Below are positions 1 through 5,847 of a stretch of DNA of 19,668 bases, in pieces. Made by a program: the position numbers and the translations under genes. The stretch covers positions 1 through 19,668 of the forward strand of contig JBBRMT010000068.1 of assembly GCA_038230695.1 (NCBI GenBank), written 5' to 3'. Numbering within the stretch: the stretch's first letter is position 1; each line of letters begins with the position of its first letter. Below the pieces are notes generated by a model. It saw only the letters and a list, made by a program, of their open reading frames with translations, had not been told where the DNA came from and did not search any database. The DNA is from QHBQ01 sp038230695. Its GTDB lineage: Bacteria; Chloroflexota; Chloroflexia; QHBQ01.

Positions 1-3
1 TCT

Positions 4-61
4 GGCAAAAAGAATGAGGCGTGAGCGGAGATTTAGCCACTCATGCCTCATACCTTTTGCC
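4..61 (-). terminator. Long imperfect hairpin after the glutaredoxin-like gene
   Basis: Positions 4-28 pair with 37-61 (25 paired positions, about three mismatches and one G-U) around an 8-nt loop. It begins 13 nt after the stop codon of the minus-strand gene ending at 75, so it could end that transcript or protect its 3' end. The upstroke read on the minus strand has a T-rich stretch, but there is no clean T tract after the stem. The arms contain near-heptameric repeats (ATGAGGC-like), so this may instead be a repeat element. Confidence 0.45.
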
Positions 62-74
62 CCATACCTCGCCA

Positions 75-326
75 TCAGGCGATATTAAACACCTCGCGCA
101 GTTCGCGGTTGCTCGGTTCGGTGAGGAAGCGGCCATCAATATCCAGGGTAGGTACCGAGCGCATCCCGTTGTTGATGCGTAGCACTAGTTCGGCGGCGGT
201 TTCATCTTGGTCAATATCTACCGCCTGATATTTGATCTCGTGGATGTCGAGGAAGCGTAGGGTGCGTAGGCTGTCGCCGCACCAGCTAGTTACGTATACG
301 GTGAGGTTCTCCGGTTGGTATGCCAT
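75..326 (-). CDS. Glutaredoxin-like thiol-redox protein with CGDS site
   Basis: An 83-residue thioredoxin-fold protein of usual glutaredoxin/mycoredoxin length. After a first beta strand (LTVYVTSW) comes the active-site motif C-G-D-S at about residues 16-19, where most relatives have CxxC. The cis-Pro motif (SVPTL, about 57-61) and the D-G-R-F turn follow, as in the family. Only the N-terminal Cys is present, so a monothiol mechanism or a binding role is more likely than dithiol reduction. The gene starts 28 nt after the stop of the HMA protein and is probably co-transcribed with it; a cytosolic partner role in metal or selenium/thiol chemistry is an inference. A purine-rich AAGGGG lies upstream of the ATG, at rather long spacing. 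Family call is firm; substrate unknown. Confidence 0.8.
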   Translation of the reverse strand: MAYQPENLTVYVTSWCGDSLRTLRFLDIHEIKYQAVDIDQDETAAELVLRINNGMRSVPTLDIDGRFLTEPSNRELREVFNIA

Positions 327-354
327 TTCTATATTATCCCCTTGAATTATTATG

Positions 355-678
355 CTATGTGCCGGACTGCTGCCCGCCTAGCCGCCCCAGCATCCCGCGA
401 AACATTCGCCCGACTACCACGCTGTTGAACGCTTTGGCGAAATCCTCATACCCGACCAATGCGGGATCGTAGTCCACCACATAGCGATCTGGTTCGGCGA
501 GGAACTCCACGCGACTAACCCCTTGCAACCCATCCAGGGCGCTATGCACACGAGTCATTCAAAGGCTGCTGCACATCAAGCCAGTGGTACGCAGCGTAGC
601 GCGGCGGCCATCACCGTTTGCCTCATCGGAGAGCAGGCTGATTTCAGGGTTGACAAGTACGTTTCTAATGCTAGGCAT
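355..678 (-). CDS. HMA-domain metal-binding protein with in-frame UGA (selenoprotein candidate)
   Basis: Read from ATG 678 (AAGGA about 7 nt upstream) the frame gives 39 codons, one TGA at 559-561, then 67 codons to a TAG. Both sides belong to one heavy-metal-associated domain: strand 'RRATLRTTGLMCSSL', TGA, helix 'MTRVHSALDGLQGV', strand 'SRVEFLAE', then 'YVVDYDPALVGYEDFAKAF'. In the family the motif is GMxCxxCxxxVxxALxxLxGV. Measured from the conserved V..AL..L.GV, the TGA sits exactly on the second metal-binding Cys; the first Cys is one residue further away than usual (CxxxU). Such domains bind Cu, Hg or other soft metals in the cytosol or periplasm. Insertion of selenocysteine would restore a metal-binding dyad. 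Alternatives: a point nonsense mutation (TGC/TGT to TGA), a sequence error, or translation only from ATG 558, which would lack the whole metal site. A TTGACA promoter lies upstream and a glutaredoxin-like gene follows. Confidence 0.65.
524..548 (-). other. Possible SECIS-like stem-loop after the UGA
   Basis: Eleven to 35 nt after the UGA the mRNA can form TGCA/TGCA, an internal loop, CCC/GGG and an apical loop TGGAT. Bacterial SECIS elements usually place the apical loop about 16-37 nt after the UGA with a G among the first loop bases, which this fits. The helix is short and weak, so it is only a hint. Confidence 0.22.
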
Positions 679-709
679 TGCTTTGTCCTTTCGCTAGCCT
701 TACATAACA

Positions 710-739
710 ATGCTACCAAATCTCAGGGGTGAATGTCAA
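710..739 (-). promoter_or_regulatory. Sigma-70 type promoter for the HMA/glutaredoxin operon
   Basis: On the minus strand TTGACA (739-734), an 18-nt spacer and TAGCAT (715-710) lie upstream of ATG 678. The -35 is a perfect consensus, the -10 matches four of six. It would give a leader of about 25 nt containing the AAGGA ribosome binding site. Confidence 0.5.
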
Positions 740-740
740 A

Positions 741-775
741 GAATCAGGAACGAGGAATGAAGGACAAGGCATGGG
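741..775. repeat. Degenerate heptamer array
   Basis: Five consecutive 7-nt units: GAATCAG, GAACGAG, GAATGAA, GGACAAG, GCATGGG. The unit is purine-rich (GAAnnAG-like). It lies in the gap between the HMA promoter and the terminator of the anti-sigma gene. Confidence 0.5.
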
Positions 776-797
776 TTCGACGAGGACGCAAAACGCA

Positions 798-826
798 CGC
801 ACCGCCTGGGGTCAGCAGGCGGTGCG
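798..826 (-). terminator. Rho-independent terminator of the sigma/anti-sigma operon
   Basis: An 11-bp perfect stem (798-808 with 816-826, core GCACCGCCTG/CAGGCGGTGC) and a 7-nt loop, 24 nt past the stop of the anti-sigma gene. On the minus strand it is followed by GTGCGTTTTGCG, a short T tract. Confidence 0.65.
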
Positions 827-849
827 CGGCGGAAGGATAGGTGGTTTGC

Positions 850-1770
850 TTACTGGTAGCGTTCGAGGTGGTTGGGATCAACCCGCTCGATCGAGTCGGC
901 CATCTTCAGCAGTTCGGCATCGCTCACGTTCTCAGGGGCGTAGATGCTGAATTGGGTTAGTGAGTGTTGTGCATCCTGGTTGGCGAAGTAGACGAAGGCA
1001 TAGCGGTTCTGGCTGCGGTCGAGGCGCACATCGTGATACAGCTCGATGATGCGGTCGGCGCGGCGGTAACGGGCAGTCAGTCGGTCGCTGTCGCTCGTGT
1101 AACCGCCGAAGATTTCGTAGCTGGGGTTGCCCACTGCGTCAAGCGGGTTGGGCAAGGTGACTGAGCGCCTGAGTGTATCACCGGCGCGTACAATCCCGAC
1201 ATGGCTGGATACGTGGAGCCTGATGATCTGCTGGTCCTGGCCGGGTGTGTTCTTTTGGTATTCCACGTACCAGCCATAGCGGGATAGTTCCTCAGTCAGT
1301 GTGACCGTGCTGGTGCCGCTTATCACGCGGCTCACCATAGACACACTGATCTCGCTCAGTTTATACCCGCTTGGCAGAGCGGTAGGCAGCCTGAAGTTGG
1401 GTTCGTAAGCCATAATCTGCGCGAACTTGACGAGGGTGTAGGTGAGGGGAACAGGATAGAATGGCTCCGTGTTTGCCTGGGTTGGAGAGAGGCCCGCGGG
1501 CTGCGTCGTTGGGTTGGCGATCCCGCTGTTGGGGCCAGGCCGCTGCGCGGGTGGATTGACTAGGCCGAGTGGGCCAATTGTTATAAATAGGAGCGCGGCA
1601 ATTGCCACCACGTTCAGCCCGACCAGCACTGGGCGCAGGCGAAGGTGTGTCCAGAAGACAGGGCGCGGTGGCTGACTCTCTACCTGCCCACTGATGCGCG
1701 GCCATATGTCGGTGCGAGGCGCAGTGGCGGCGAGGTTGCGTAGTGAGTCTTTAATCTGTTCGTCATTCAT
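850..1770 (-). CDS. Membrane anti-sigma factor-like protein (DUF4367-like exterior)
   Basis: A 306-residue protein encoded directly after, and overlapping by 4 nt (ATGA), the ECF sigma factor gene, which is the usual place for its regulator. Residues 1-45 form a short cytoplasmic part (NDEQIKDSLRNLAAT, with 'DIWPRI'), without the H-x3-C-x2-C zinc motif. One membrane segment runs about 48-68 (VLVGLNVVAIAALLFITIG). A Pro/Gln/Thr-rich linker (about 72-105) leads to an extracytoplasmic domain of about 190 residues containing 'LPSGYKLSEISVS' and ending '..ELLKMADSIERV', which resembles DUF4367-type domains. It probably holds the sigma factor at the membrane until an envelope signal acts. The role rests on gene order and topology; the ligand is unknown. 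Confidence 0.7.
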   Translation of the reverse strand: MNDEQIKDSLRNLAATAPRTDIWPRISGQVESQPPRPVFWTHLRLRPVLVGLNVVAIAALLFITIGPLGLVNPPAQRPGPNSGIANPTTQPAGLSPTQANTEPFYPVPLTYTLVKFAQIMAYEPNFRLPTALPSGYKLSEISVSMVSRVISGTSTVTLTEELSRYGWYVEYQKNTPGQDQQIIRLHVSSHVGIVRAGDTLRRSVTLPNPLDAVGNPSYEIFGGYTSDSDRLTARYRRADRIIELYHDVRLDRSQNRYAFVYFANQDAQHSLTQFSIYAPENVSDAELLKMADSIERVDPNHLERYQ

Positions 1771-2360
1771 TTTACAGCCTCCTTATCGAGGGTGAGCGGG
1801 CTGGCAGCGTGTTCGTCGGCCAGCCAGGGGTAGCGTTCGCGGATGATGCGCTCAAGCGCCAGCTTGCCGTAGTGCAGCCGCGACTTAATCGTGCCGACGT
1901 TTGCGCCAGTTATGGTGGCAATCTCGTTTTCGCTGAAGCCGGAGTAATACTTCAGCGCCAGGACGGTGCGCTGTGCTGGCGGCAGTTGGGCCAGAGCGAG
2001 TTGCAACGTTGCGCTCTGTTCGTCCAGCGCAGCCTGCTCGTGGGGGTCGGCGGGCGAGGGGATGTTGTCGTCCAGCGGCTGCGGTTGGGGCTTGCGCCGC
2101 TTCTTCAGCGCGGCGTTGCTAAGGATCTTGTAAAGCCAGGGGCGGAAAGGGCGCTGCGGGTCGTAGCGGCGGATGTTCAAATAGGCGTTGAGGAAAGCGT
2201 CCTGGGCGGCATCCTCTGCCGCGCCGCGCTCGCCAGTAATGAGGTAGGCGAAGCGCAACGCCTCGTTCTGGTAACGCCGTACAATCACGGCGTAAGCGGC
2301 GGTATCCCCGCTGCGGCACAATCTCAGCGCCTCGTCCTCATCCAGCCACTGGTAGTCCAT
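1767..2360 (-). CDS. ECF RNA polymerase sigma factor (first of three)
   Basis: A 197-residue sigma-70 family protein of ECF size. Region 2 spans about 22-90: 'AYAVIVRRYQNEALRFAYLITG', 'AAEDAAQDAFLNAYLNIRRYDP' (core-binding and -10 recognition) and 'PFRPWLYKILSNAALKKRR'. After a short Pro-rich linker, region 4 spans about 115-175 with 'LPPAQRTVLALKYYSGFSENEIATITGANVGTIKSRLHYG', a helix-turn-helix for the -35. The start ATG follows AAGGGGAGCGAGG, a strong ribosome binding site. Its stop overlaps the start of the anti-sigma gene, implying coupling. A TGTTACC box (2419-2413), a plausible ECF -35 sequence, lies upstream and would fit autoregulation, but no clear matching -10 was identified. Confidence 0.92.
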   Translation of the reverse strand: MDYQWLDEDEALRLCRSGDTAAYAVIVRRYQNEALRFAYLITGERGAAEDAAQDAFLNAYLNIRRYDPQRPFRPWLYKILSNAALKKRRKPQPQPLDDNIPSPADPHEQAALDEQSATLQLALAQLPPAQRTVLALKYYSGFSENEIATITGANVGTIKSRLHYGKLALERIIRERYPWLADEHAASPLTLDKEAVK

Positions 2361-2470
2361 CCTCGCGCTCCCCTTGCATCATGAGTATACTCTACCTTAT
2401 ACTATCCAGCAGGGTAACAAAAAGTTCATCAGCCCAGCAAACCAACCAGTTCGACCCACCTTATTCGGTC

Positions 2471-2620
2471 AGGCACACGAAAGGGCGAACCGTCGTTCGC
2501 CCCTACGCATCCGCTCATCTTGAGGGATTTTTACCATGACACCACGCAGGCACGCGAAAGGGCGAACAACGGTTCGCCCCTACGCATCCACCTATATTGA
2601 GGGATTTTTACCATGACACC
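2471..2620 (+). repeat. 77-bp tandem duplication covering the hydrolase start region
   Basis: Two copies, 2471-2543 and 2548-2620, at a period of 77 nt and about 88 percent identical (9 differences in 73). Each holds a palindrome (GGGCGAAC..GTTCGCCCCTAC; 2483-2506 and 2560-2583), a GAGGG ribosome binding site and ATGACACC. The second ATG (2613) starts the hydrolase; the first (2536) starts a 26-codon frame. Confidence 0.85.
2536..2616 (+). CDS. Short upstream ORF overlapping the hydrolase start
   Basis: Created by the first copy of the 77-bp repeat: ATG 2536 behind GAGGG and a 26-residue frame whose TGA (2614-2616) overlaps the hydrolase ATG (ATGA). The peptide is mostly encoded by the palindromic repeat and resembles no known protein. 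If translated it would couple translation to the hydrolase. It could equally be an accident of the duplication. Confidence 0.3.
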   Translation: MTPRRHAKGRTTVRPYASTYIEGFLP

Positions 2621-3428
2621 GCCCAGCGACCAACCAACTGCAACTTTCAACTTGCCACTTGCAACTCAGCCGCAACTCCTCTTCGTCCACGGTAGCGGCG
2701 GCAGCGCCGACTCGTGGTATTACCAGACCAAAGCGCTGCGTGGCGCAGATGCACTAACCTTGCCCGGCCACGCCGCTGCCCTGGCCTTGCCATCACCGCC
2801 GAGCAGCCCACCCATCCCCAACCAGCCCTGCCCCAGCGTGGCCGCCTGCGCCGACTATCTGGCCGAATATATCGCGGCGAAGGGCTACCCGCCGCACAGT
2901 GTCGTCACCGTTGGCCACTCGCTGGGCGGCGCGATCGTGATGACCCATGCACTGAAGCACGCCGAGCAGCTTGCTGGCCTTATCCTGGTTGGCACGGGCG
3001 CACGGCTGCGGGTGCGACCCGAACTGCTCGACGCGCTGGAGCATGACTATCCGGCGGCGGTGGATATGCTGGTAGAAAGCTACTTCGGCGCGGATGCTGA
3101 CCCCGCGCTGATTCGTGGCACCCGCCGCAAGCTGCTGCGCCTGCCCAATGCGGTTGCGCTCAATGACTTCCGCATCTGCAACCAGTTCGACGCGATGAAT
3201 GAGGTGGAGAGGATCACCCTACCCGCCCTGCTCATCTTTGGTAGCGGCGACCCGCTCACCCCACCGAAGTACGGCGAGTGGCTGCGCGATCATCTGCCCC
3301 ATTCCCGCCTGGCGATCGTCCCAGCCGAGGGCCATATGTTCCCCCTCACCCAGCCTAATGCGGTCAATGCGCTAATTCGCGGCTTCATCAGCGAACTGAA
3401 GGCAAAACAAGAGGGCCGCTTGAACTAA
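2613..3428 (+). CDS. Alpha/beta hydrolase fold protein
   Basis: A 271-residue cytosolic hydrolase without signal peptide. Visible elements in order: the oxyanion-hole strand 'LLFVHGSGG' (22-30), 'LPGHA' (50-54), nucleophile elbow G-H-S-L-G-G with Ser103, the acid loop 'GSGDPLTPP' with Asp213, and 'AEGHMFPL' with His241. The triad is complete and the length is typical of the esterase/lipase-like branch. The substrate cannot be read from the sequence. GAGGG about 9 nt before ATG 2613 supports this start. The first 20 residues before the core are unusual: they derive from the 77-bp repeat and a heptamer array (TATFNLPLATQP), so they are likely a non-homologous extension. The gene stands alone on the plus strand and ends in a terminator hairpin shared with the convergent operon. 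Confidence 0.9.
   Translation: MTPPSDQPTATFNLPLATQPQLLFVHGSGGSADSWYYQTKALRGADALTLPGHAAALALPSPPSSPPIPNQPCPSVAACADYLAEYIAAKGYPPHSVVTVGHSLGGAIVMTHALKHAEQLAGLILVGTGARLRVRPELLDALEHDYPAAVDMLVESYFGADADPALIRGTRRKLLRLPNAVALNDFRICNQFDAMNEVERITLPALLIFGSGDPLTPPKYGEWLRDHLPHSRLAIVPAEGHMFPLTQPNAVNALIRGFISELKAKQEGRLN
2633..2667 (+). repeat. Heptamer array inside the hydrolase N-terminus
   Basis: Five 7-nt units: ACCAACT, GCAACTT, TCAACTT, GCCACTT, GCAACTC. It is read in frame as part of residues 7-19 of the hydrolase. Confidence 0.65.
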
Positions 3429-3437
3429 GCGGCCCTC
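3411..3437. terminator. Shared bidirectional terminator inside the hydrolase 3' end
   Basis: An 11-bp perfect stem (3411-3421 with 3427-3437, GAGGGCCGCTT/AAGCGGCCCTC) around loop GAACT. The hydrolase stop TAA (3426-3428) lies in the loop and stem. On the minus strand the stem is followed by TTGTTTTGCC, so it also serves the HIT operon, which ends 33 nt away. Confidence 0.8.
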
Positions 3438-3446
3438 GTTCTGCAT

Positions 3447-3474
3447 TTTCAACTTTCAACTTCCAACTTTTTAC
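3447..3474. repeat. Heptamer array crossing the HIT gene stop codon
   Basis: Four 7-nt units: TTTCAAC, TTTCAAC, TTCCAAC, TTTTTAC. The last includes the minus-strand stop codon (3471-3473) of the HIT gene. Confidence 0.7.
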
Positions 3475-3977
3475 TTGCGCCACTGCTCCTCAACATACCC
3501 CCGCAGCTTGTCGTAGGTGGTGGAGAGCAACTCTGGCAGCACGCGAGTCTGACCCACCACCGGCATGAAGTTGGTGTCGCCGCCCCAGCGCGGCACGATG
3601 TGCATATGCACATGGTCGGCGATACCCGCGCCCGCCACCGCGCCCAGGTTCATGCCGATGTTGTAGCCGTGCGGGTTCATCGCCGCCTTGAGCATGGGGA
3701 TGCAGCGTTGCAGCAAAGCCATCATCTCGCCGCTGGTTTCGGAGTCGAGCGCAGTCAGGTCGGCGGTGTGGAGGTAGGGGACGACCATCAGATGACCGTT
3801 ATTATAGGGATAGAGGTTCATGATGATGAAGGCGCGTGCGCCGCGCCATAGCAGCAGGTGTTCGCGATCCTGCGATGGTGGCGCGGCAGCGTAGGCGCAG
3901 AAGATGCAACCACCTTCATCCTTGCCCTTGTCGGCGGTGAGATAGGCCATCCGCCAGGGCGACCACAGTGTTTCCAT
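3471..3977 (-). CDS. HIT family nucleotide hydrolase/phosphorylase (Ap4A phosphorylase-like)
   Basis: A 168-residue histidine-triad protein. It starts 'METLWSPWRMAYL', carries a zinc-type C-I-F-C pair (Cys24, Cys27), a substrate strand 'NLYPYNNGHLMVVPYLH' (54-70), and the catalytic triad H-V-H-M-H at 122-126 in 'DHVHMHIVPRWGGDTNF'. That arrangement and the W-G-G-D-T-N-F tail match the branch including mycobacterial Ap4A phosphorylase; the exact nucleotide substrate (Ap4A or related) is inferred. It begins 4 nt after the stop of the PRTase fusion gene, so they are almost surely co-transcribed. Nucleotide-hydrolase and PRPP-dependent activities side by side hint at a nucleotide salvage or alarmone role. 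Confidence 0.9.
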   Translation of the reverse strand: METLWSPWRMAYLTADKGKDEGGCIFCAYAAAPPSQDREHLLLWRGARAFIIMNLYPYNNGHLMVVPYLHTADLTALDSETSGEMMALLQRCIPMLKAAMNPHGYNIGMNLGAVAGAGIADHVHMHIVPRWGGDTNFMPVVGQTRVLPELLSTTYDKLRGYVEEQWRK

Positions 3978-3981
3978 GTTG

Positions 3982-5847
3982 CTATTCTAACTCATACAGC
4001 GGCGGCAAGTCAATGCGTTCGCCCAGCAGCCTGGCCCAGGCATCGGCTCGTTCGCGTAGGCGGGTCGCCTCTTCCGCTTCGCCCGCGAGAGCTTGAGCCG
4101 ACAGGGTATAATGCCCCACCTGAAAGGCGAGGTAAGCATAGGTATAGAAGGCAAGCTGCTGGTTGCTGGGCCGATAACCTGCCTCTGCCGCGAACGCGGC
4201 AAGCAGCCGCTGAACTTCGTCGCGGCTAAGGTTCAGTTCTATGATCGCGCCGACAATATCCCAGGCGATGTCCTGTGCGCCGACCAGGTCGTGACTGGCG
4301 TGGTGGTCGAGTGCGTCAGCTTTAAGCAAGCGGCCATCGGGCAGCAGCAGCCACTCCCAGGGTTGCATCTTGTTGTCGGTGAGAACGCGCCGCTCGTGGG
4401 CGGCCAGCTCGTCTAGTTGCGCCTGCCAACCTTCCAGGCGGGCGGTATACGCTTCGCCAATGCTCTGTGCGGTGTTGTAGCGCATCATCTCGTATAGCTG
4501 CGGCACTGTCGCCCCCGCTCCAGCAGGTGCCGGGAAGTGGCGGGCGCGGTGGGCAAGATAGGCGGCGACGAAATCAACCAGCCGCGTGCGGTCAATCTGC
4601 CTGAGCAGCGCGTTGGTGAGCGGCTTCGCCTCCGCCAGCCACTCGCTGACGCTGAAGCCGTGGCGCAATCCCACCAGCGGCGTGATGAAGCCCGCCTCGG
4701 CCAGGCTACGCGCCAGGGGTAGCTTGTCGTCGCCATAATGCCCCAGCCCGACGAACTTGAGCAGCCATTGCCTGCCACCCGCATTGCAAAGATACTTGCG
4801 CCGCTCCTGCTGGATGTTCACCGGCGGCCAATCATCTTGCTGGGGCAGCAGCTTCGCTCGCCAGCGGCCATAGCCGATGTCCTCCAGCTCGCCCGCCCCA
4901 CCGGTTAGATCGCTAACCCACTCCGCCAGCCTGCCCGTTTCGATAAACACGCTCTCGAATGATGCGACATATTTCGTGGCGCTGGCCCAGCGTTCGCGGT
5001 GCGCTTCACTCGCCTGTGGGCCGAGTGGGTTATCGTGGCTGGGGAAGAAGACGATGCGCTCTCGCGCCAGCCCCTGCGCTTCCAGCCAGTCGGCCACCGC
5101 GCCAAAGCTGCTGCCCGACAGGCCGGGGCCTTCGTCTACGATGAGGTGAAGAAACTGCAGCTTTCCTGCTTGCCAAGCAACCACGCGACCCGAGTATATT
5201 CCATTTGAAAAAGCCTTCACGGACGAGTCCTCGGCAATGTTGAGTTGGCGAGTGTAGGGATGTCCAGTTGGCCGAACCGCATAGACTGTAACCAAGCGTT
5301 TGTTCGCTCTTATCGTTGCTTCCACTGCTATAGCCAGCGGTGCGCCCATACTGAGGATCCCTATAATCCTCACATCTTTTGCCTTACTCTCGGCCAGAAA
5401 CTGCTCGGTAGCACGCATATACATTTCGGGATAGAGGCTGTAATAGGCAAAGCCCTCCAACGGCTTGACGGTAACTTTTTCCAACCTGTAGCGTGTTGAC
5501 TGCTTAAGCGCGCCTATAATCCGATTGATGGTCATGCCAGGGAGCTTTCGGCCTCCGTCCAGCAGTCCAAGTTCCATGCACGAGTAGTGCAACCCCCGTC
5601 CAATTAGCTTGCTTGCTGACTCGAAAAGGTGAACGGTTGATTGACCCTGCTGGCTTACACCCCATTCATAATCATAAGCATCAGCCAGTCCCTGCTCAAG
5701 CTCACCCTTATCAATAAGCAGGCTGGTCAGCGCCGAGTGACGCGCCAAGCCCGAAGGCAATTTCTCAATCGCTTTAGCCTGTTCAAGCAGGTGCTCGGCA
5801 ATCTCACCAGGATCAACCTCGCGGCTGCGTTCGCCGTAGACCAGCAT
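3982..5847 (-). CDS. Phosphoribosyltransferase fused to a kinase-like domain, function unknown
   Basis: A 621-residue protein. The N-terminal half has the hallmarks of a type I PRTase: 'VRIIGILSMGAPLAIAVEA' (159-177) and the PRPP loop 'IVDEGPGLSGSSF' (236-248), followed by 'VADWLEAQGL' and 'IVFFPSH'. From about 350 it looks like a small-molecule kinase (aminoglycoside phosphotransferase type): 'KYLCNAGGRQWLLKFVGLG' with candidate Lys364, a hinge 'GFSVSEWLA', a catalytic-loop-like 'LTDNKMQPWEWLL' (Asp491; no Asn at the usual position), and 'LLKADALDHHASHDLVGAQDIAWD' (Asp511 as the metal-binding Asp). Activity is therefore uncertain. It overlaps the 3' end of the glycosyltransferase reading frame by 121 nt and precedes the HIT gene by 4 nt. 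No good ribosome binding site precedes ATG 5847, so coupled translation is likely. I do not recognise a named family. Confidence 0.75.
   Translation of the reverse strand: MLVYGERSREVDPGEIAEHLLEQAKAIEKLPSGLARHSALTSLLIDKGELEQGLADAYDYEWGVSQQGQSTVHLFESASKLIGRGLHYSCMELGLLDGGRKLPGMTINRIIGALKQSTRYRLEKVTVKPLEGFAYYSLYPEMYMRATEQFLAESKAKDVRIIGILSMGAPLAIAVEATIRANKRLVTVYAVRPTGHPYTRQLNIAEDSSVKAFSNGIYSGRVVAWQAGKLQFLHLIVDEGPGLSGSSFGAVADWLEAQGLARERIVFFPSHDNPLGPQASEAHRERWASATKYVASFESVFIETGRLAEWVSDLTGGAGELEDIGYGRWRAKLLPQQDDWPPVNIQQERRKYLCNAGGRQWLLKFVGLGHYGDDKLPLARSLAEAGFITPLVGLRHGFSVSEWLAEAKPLTNALLRQIDRTRLVDFVAAYLAHRARHFPAPAGAGATVPQLYEMMRYNTAQSIGEAYTARLEGWQAQLDELAAHERRVLTDNKMQPWEWLLLPDGRLLKADALDHHASHDLVGAQDIAWDIVGAIIELNLSRDEVQRLLAAFAAEAGYRPSNQQLAFYTYAYLAFQVGHYTLSAQALAGEAEEATRLRERADAWARLLGERIDLPPLYELE

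Noticed and set aside
1809..2384. A 191-codon plus-strand frame over the first sigma factor
   Set aside because: It is antisense to a clear ECF sigma factor, has no recognisable domain and no ribosome binding site; an effect of high GC.
2471..2667. CRISPR array from the repeated blocks
   Set aside because: Only two 77-bp copies and 7-nt units; no regular repeat-spacer pattern and no cas genes.
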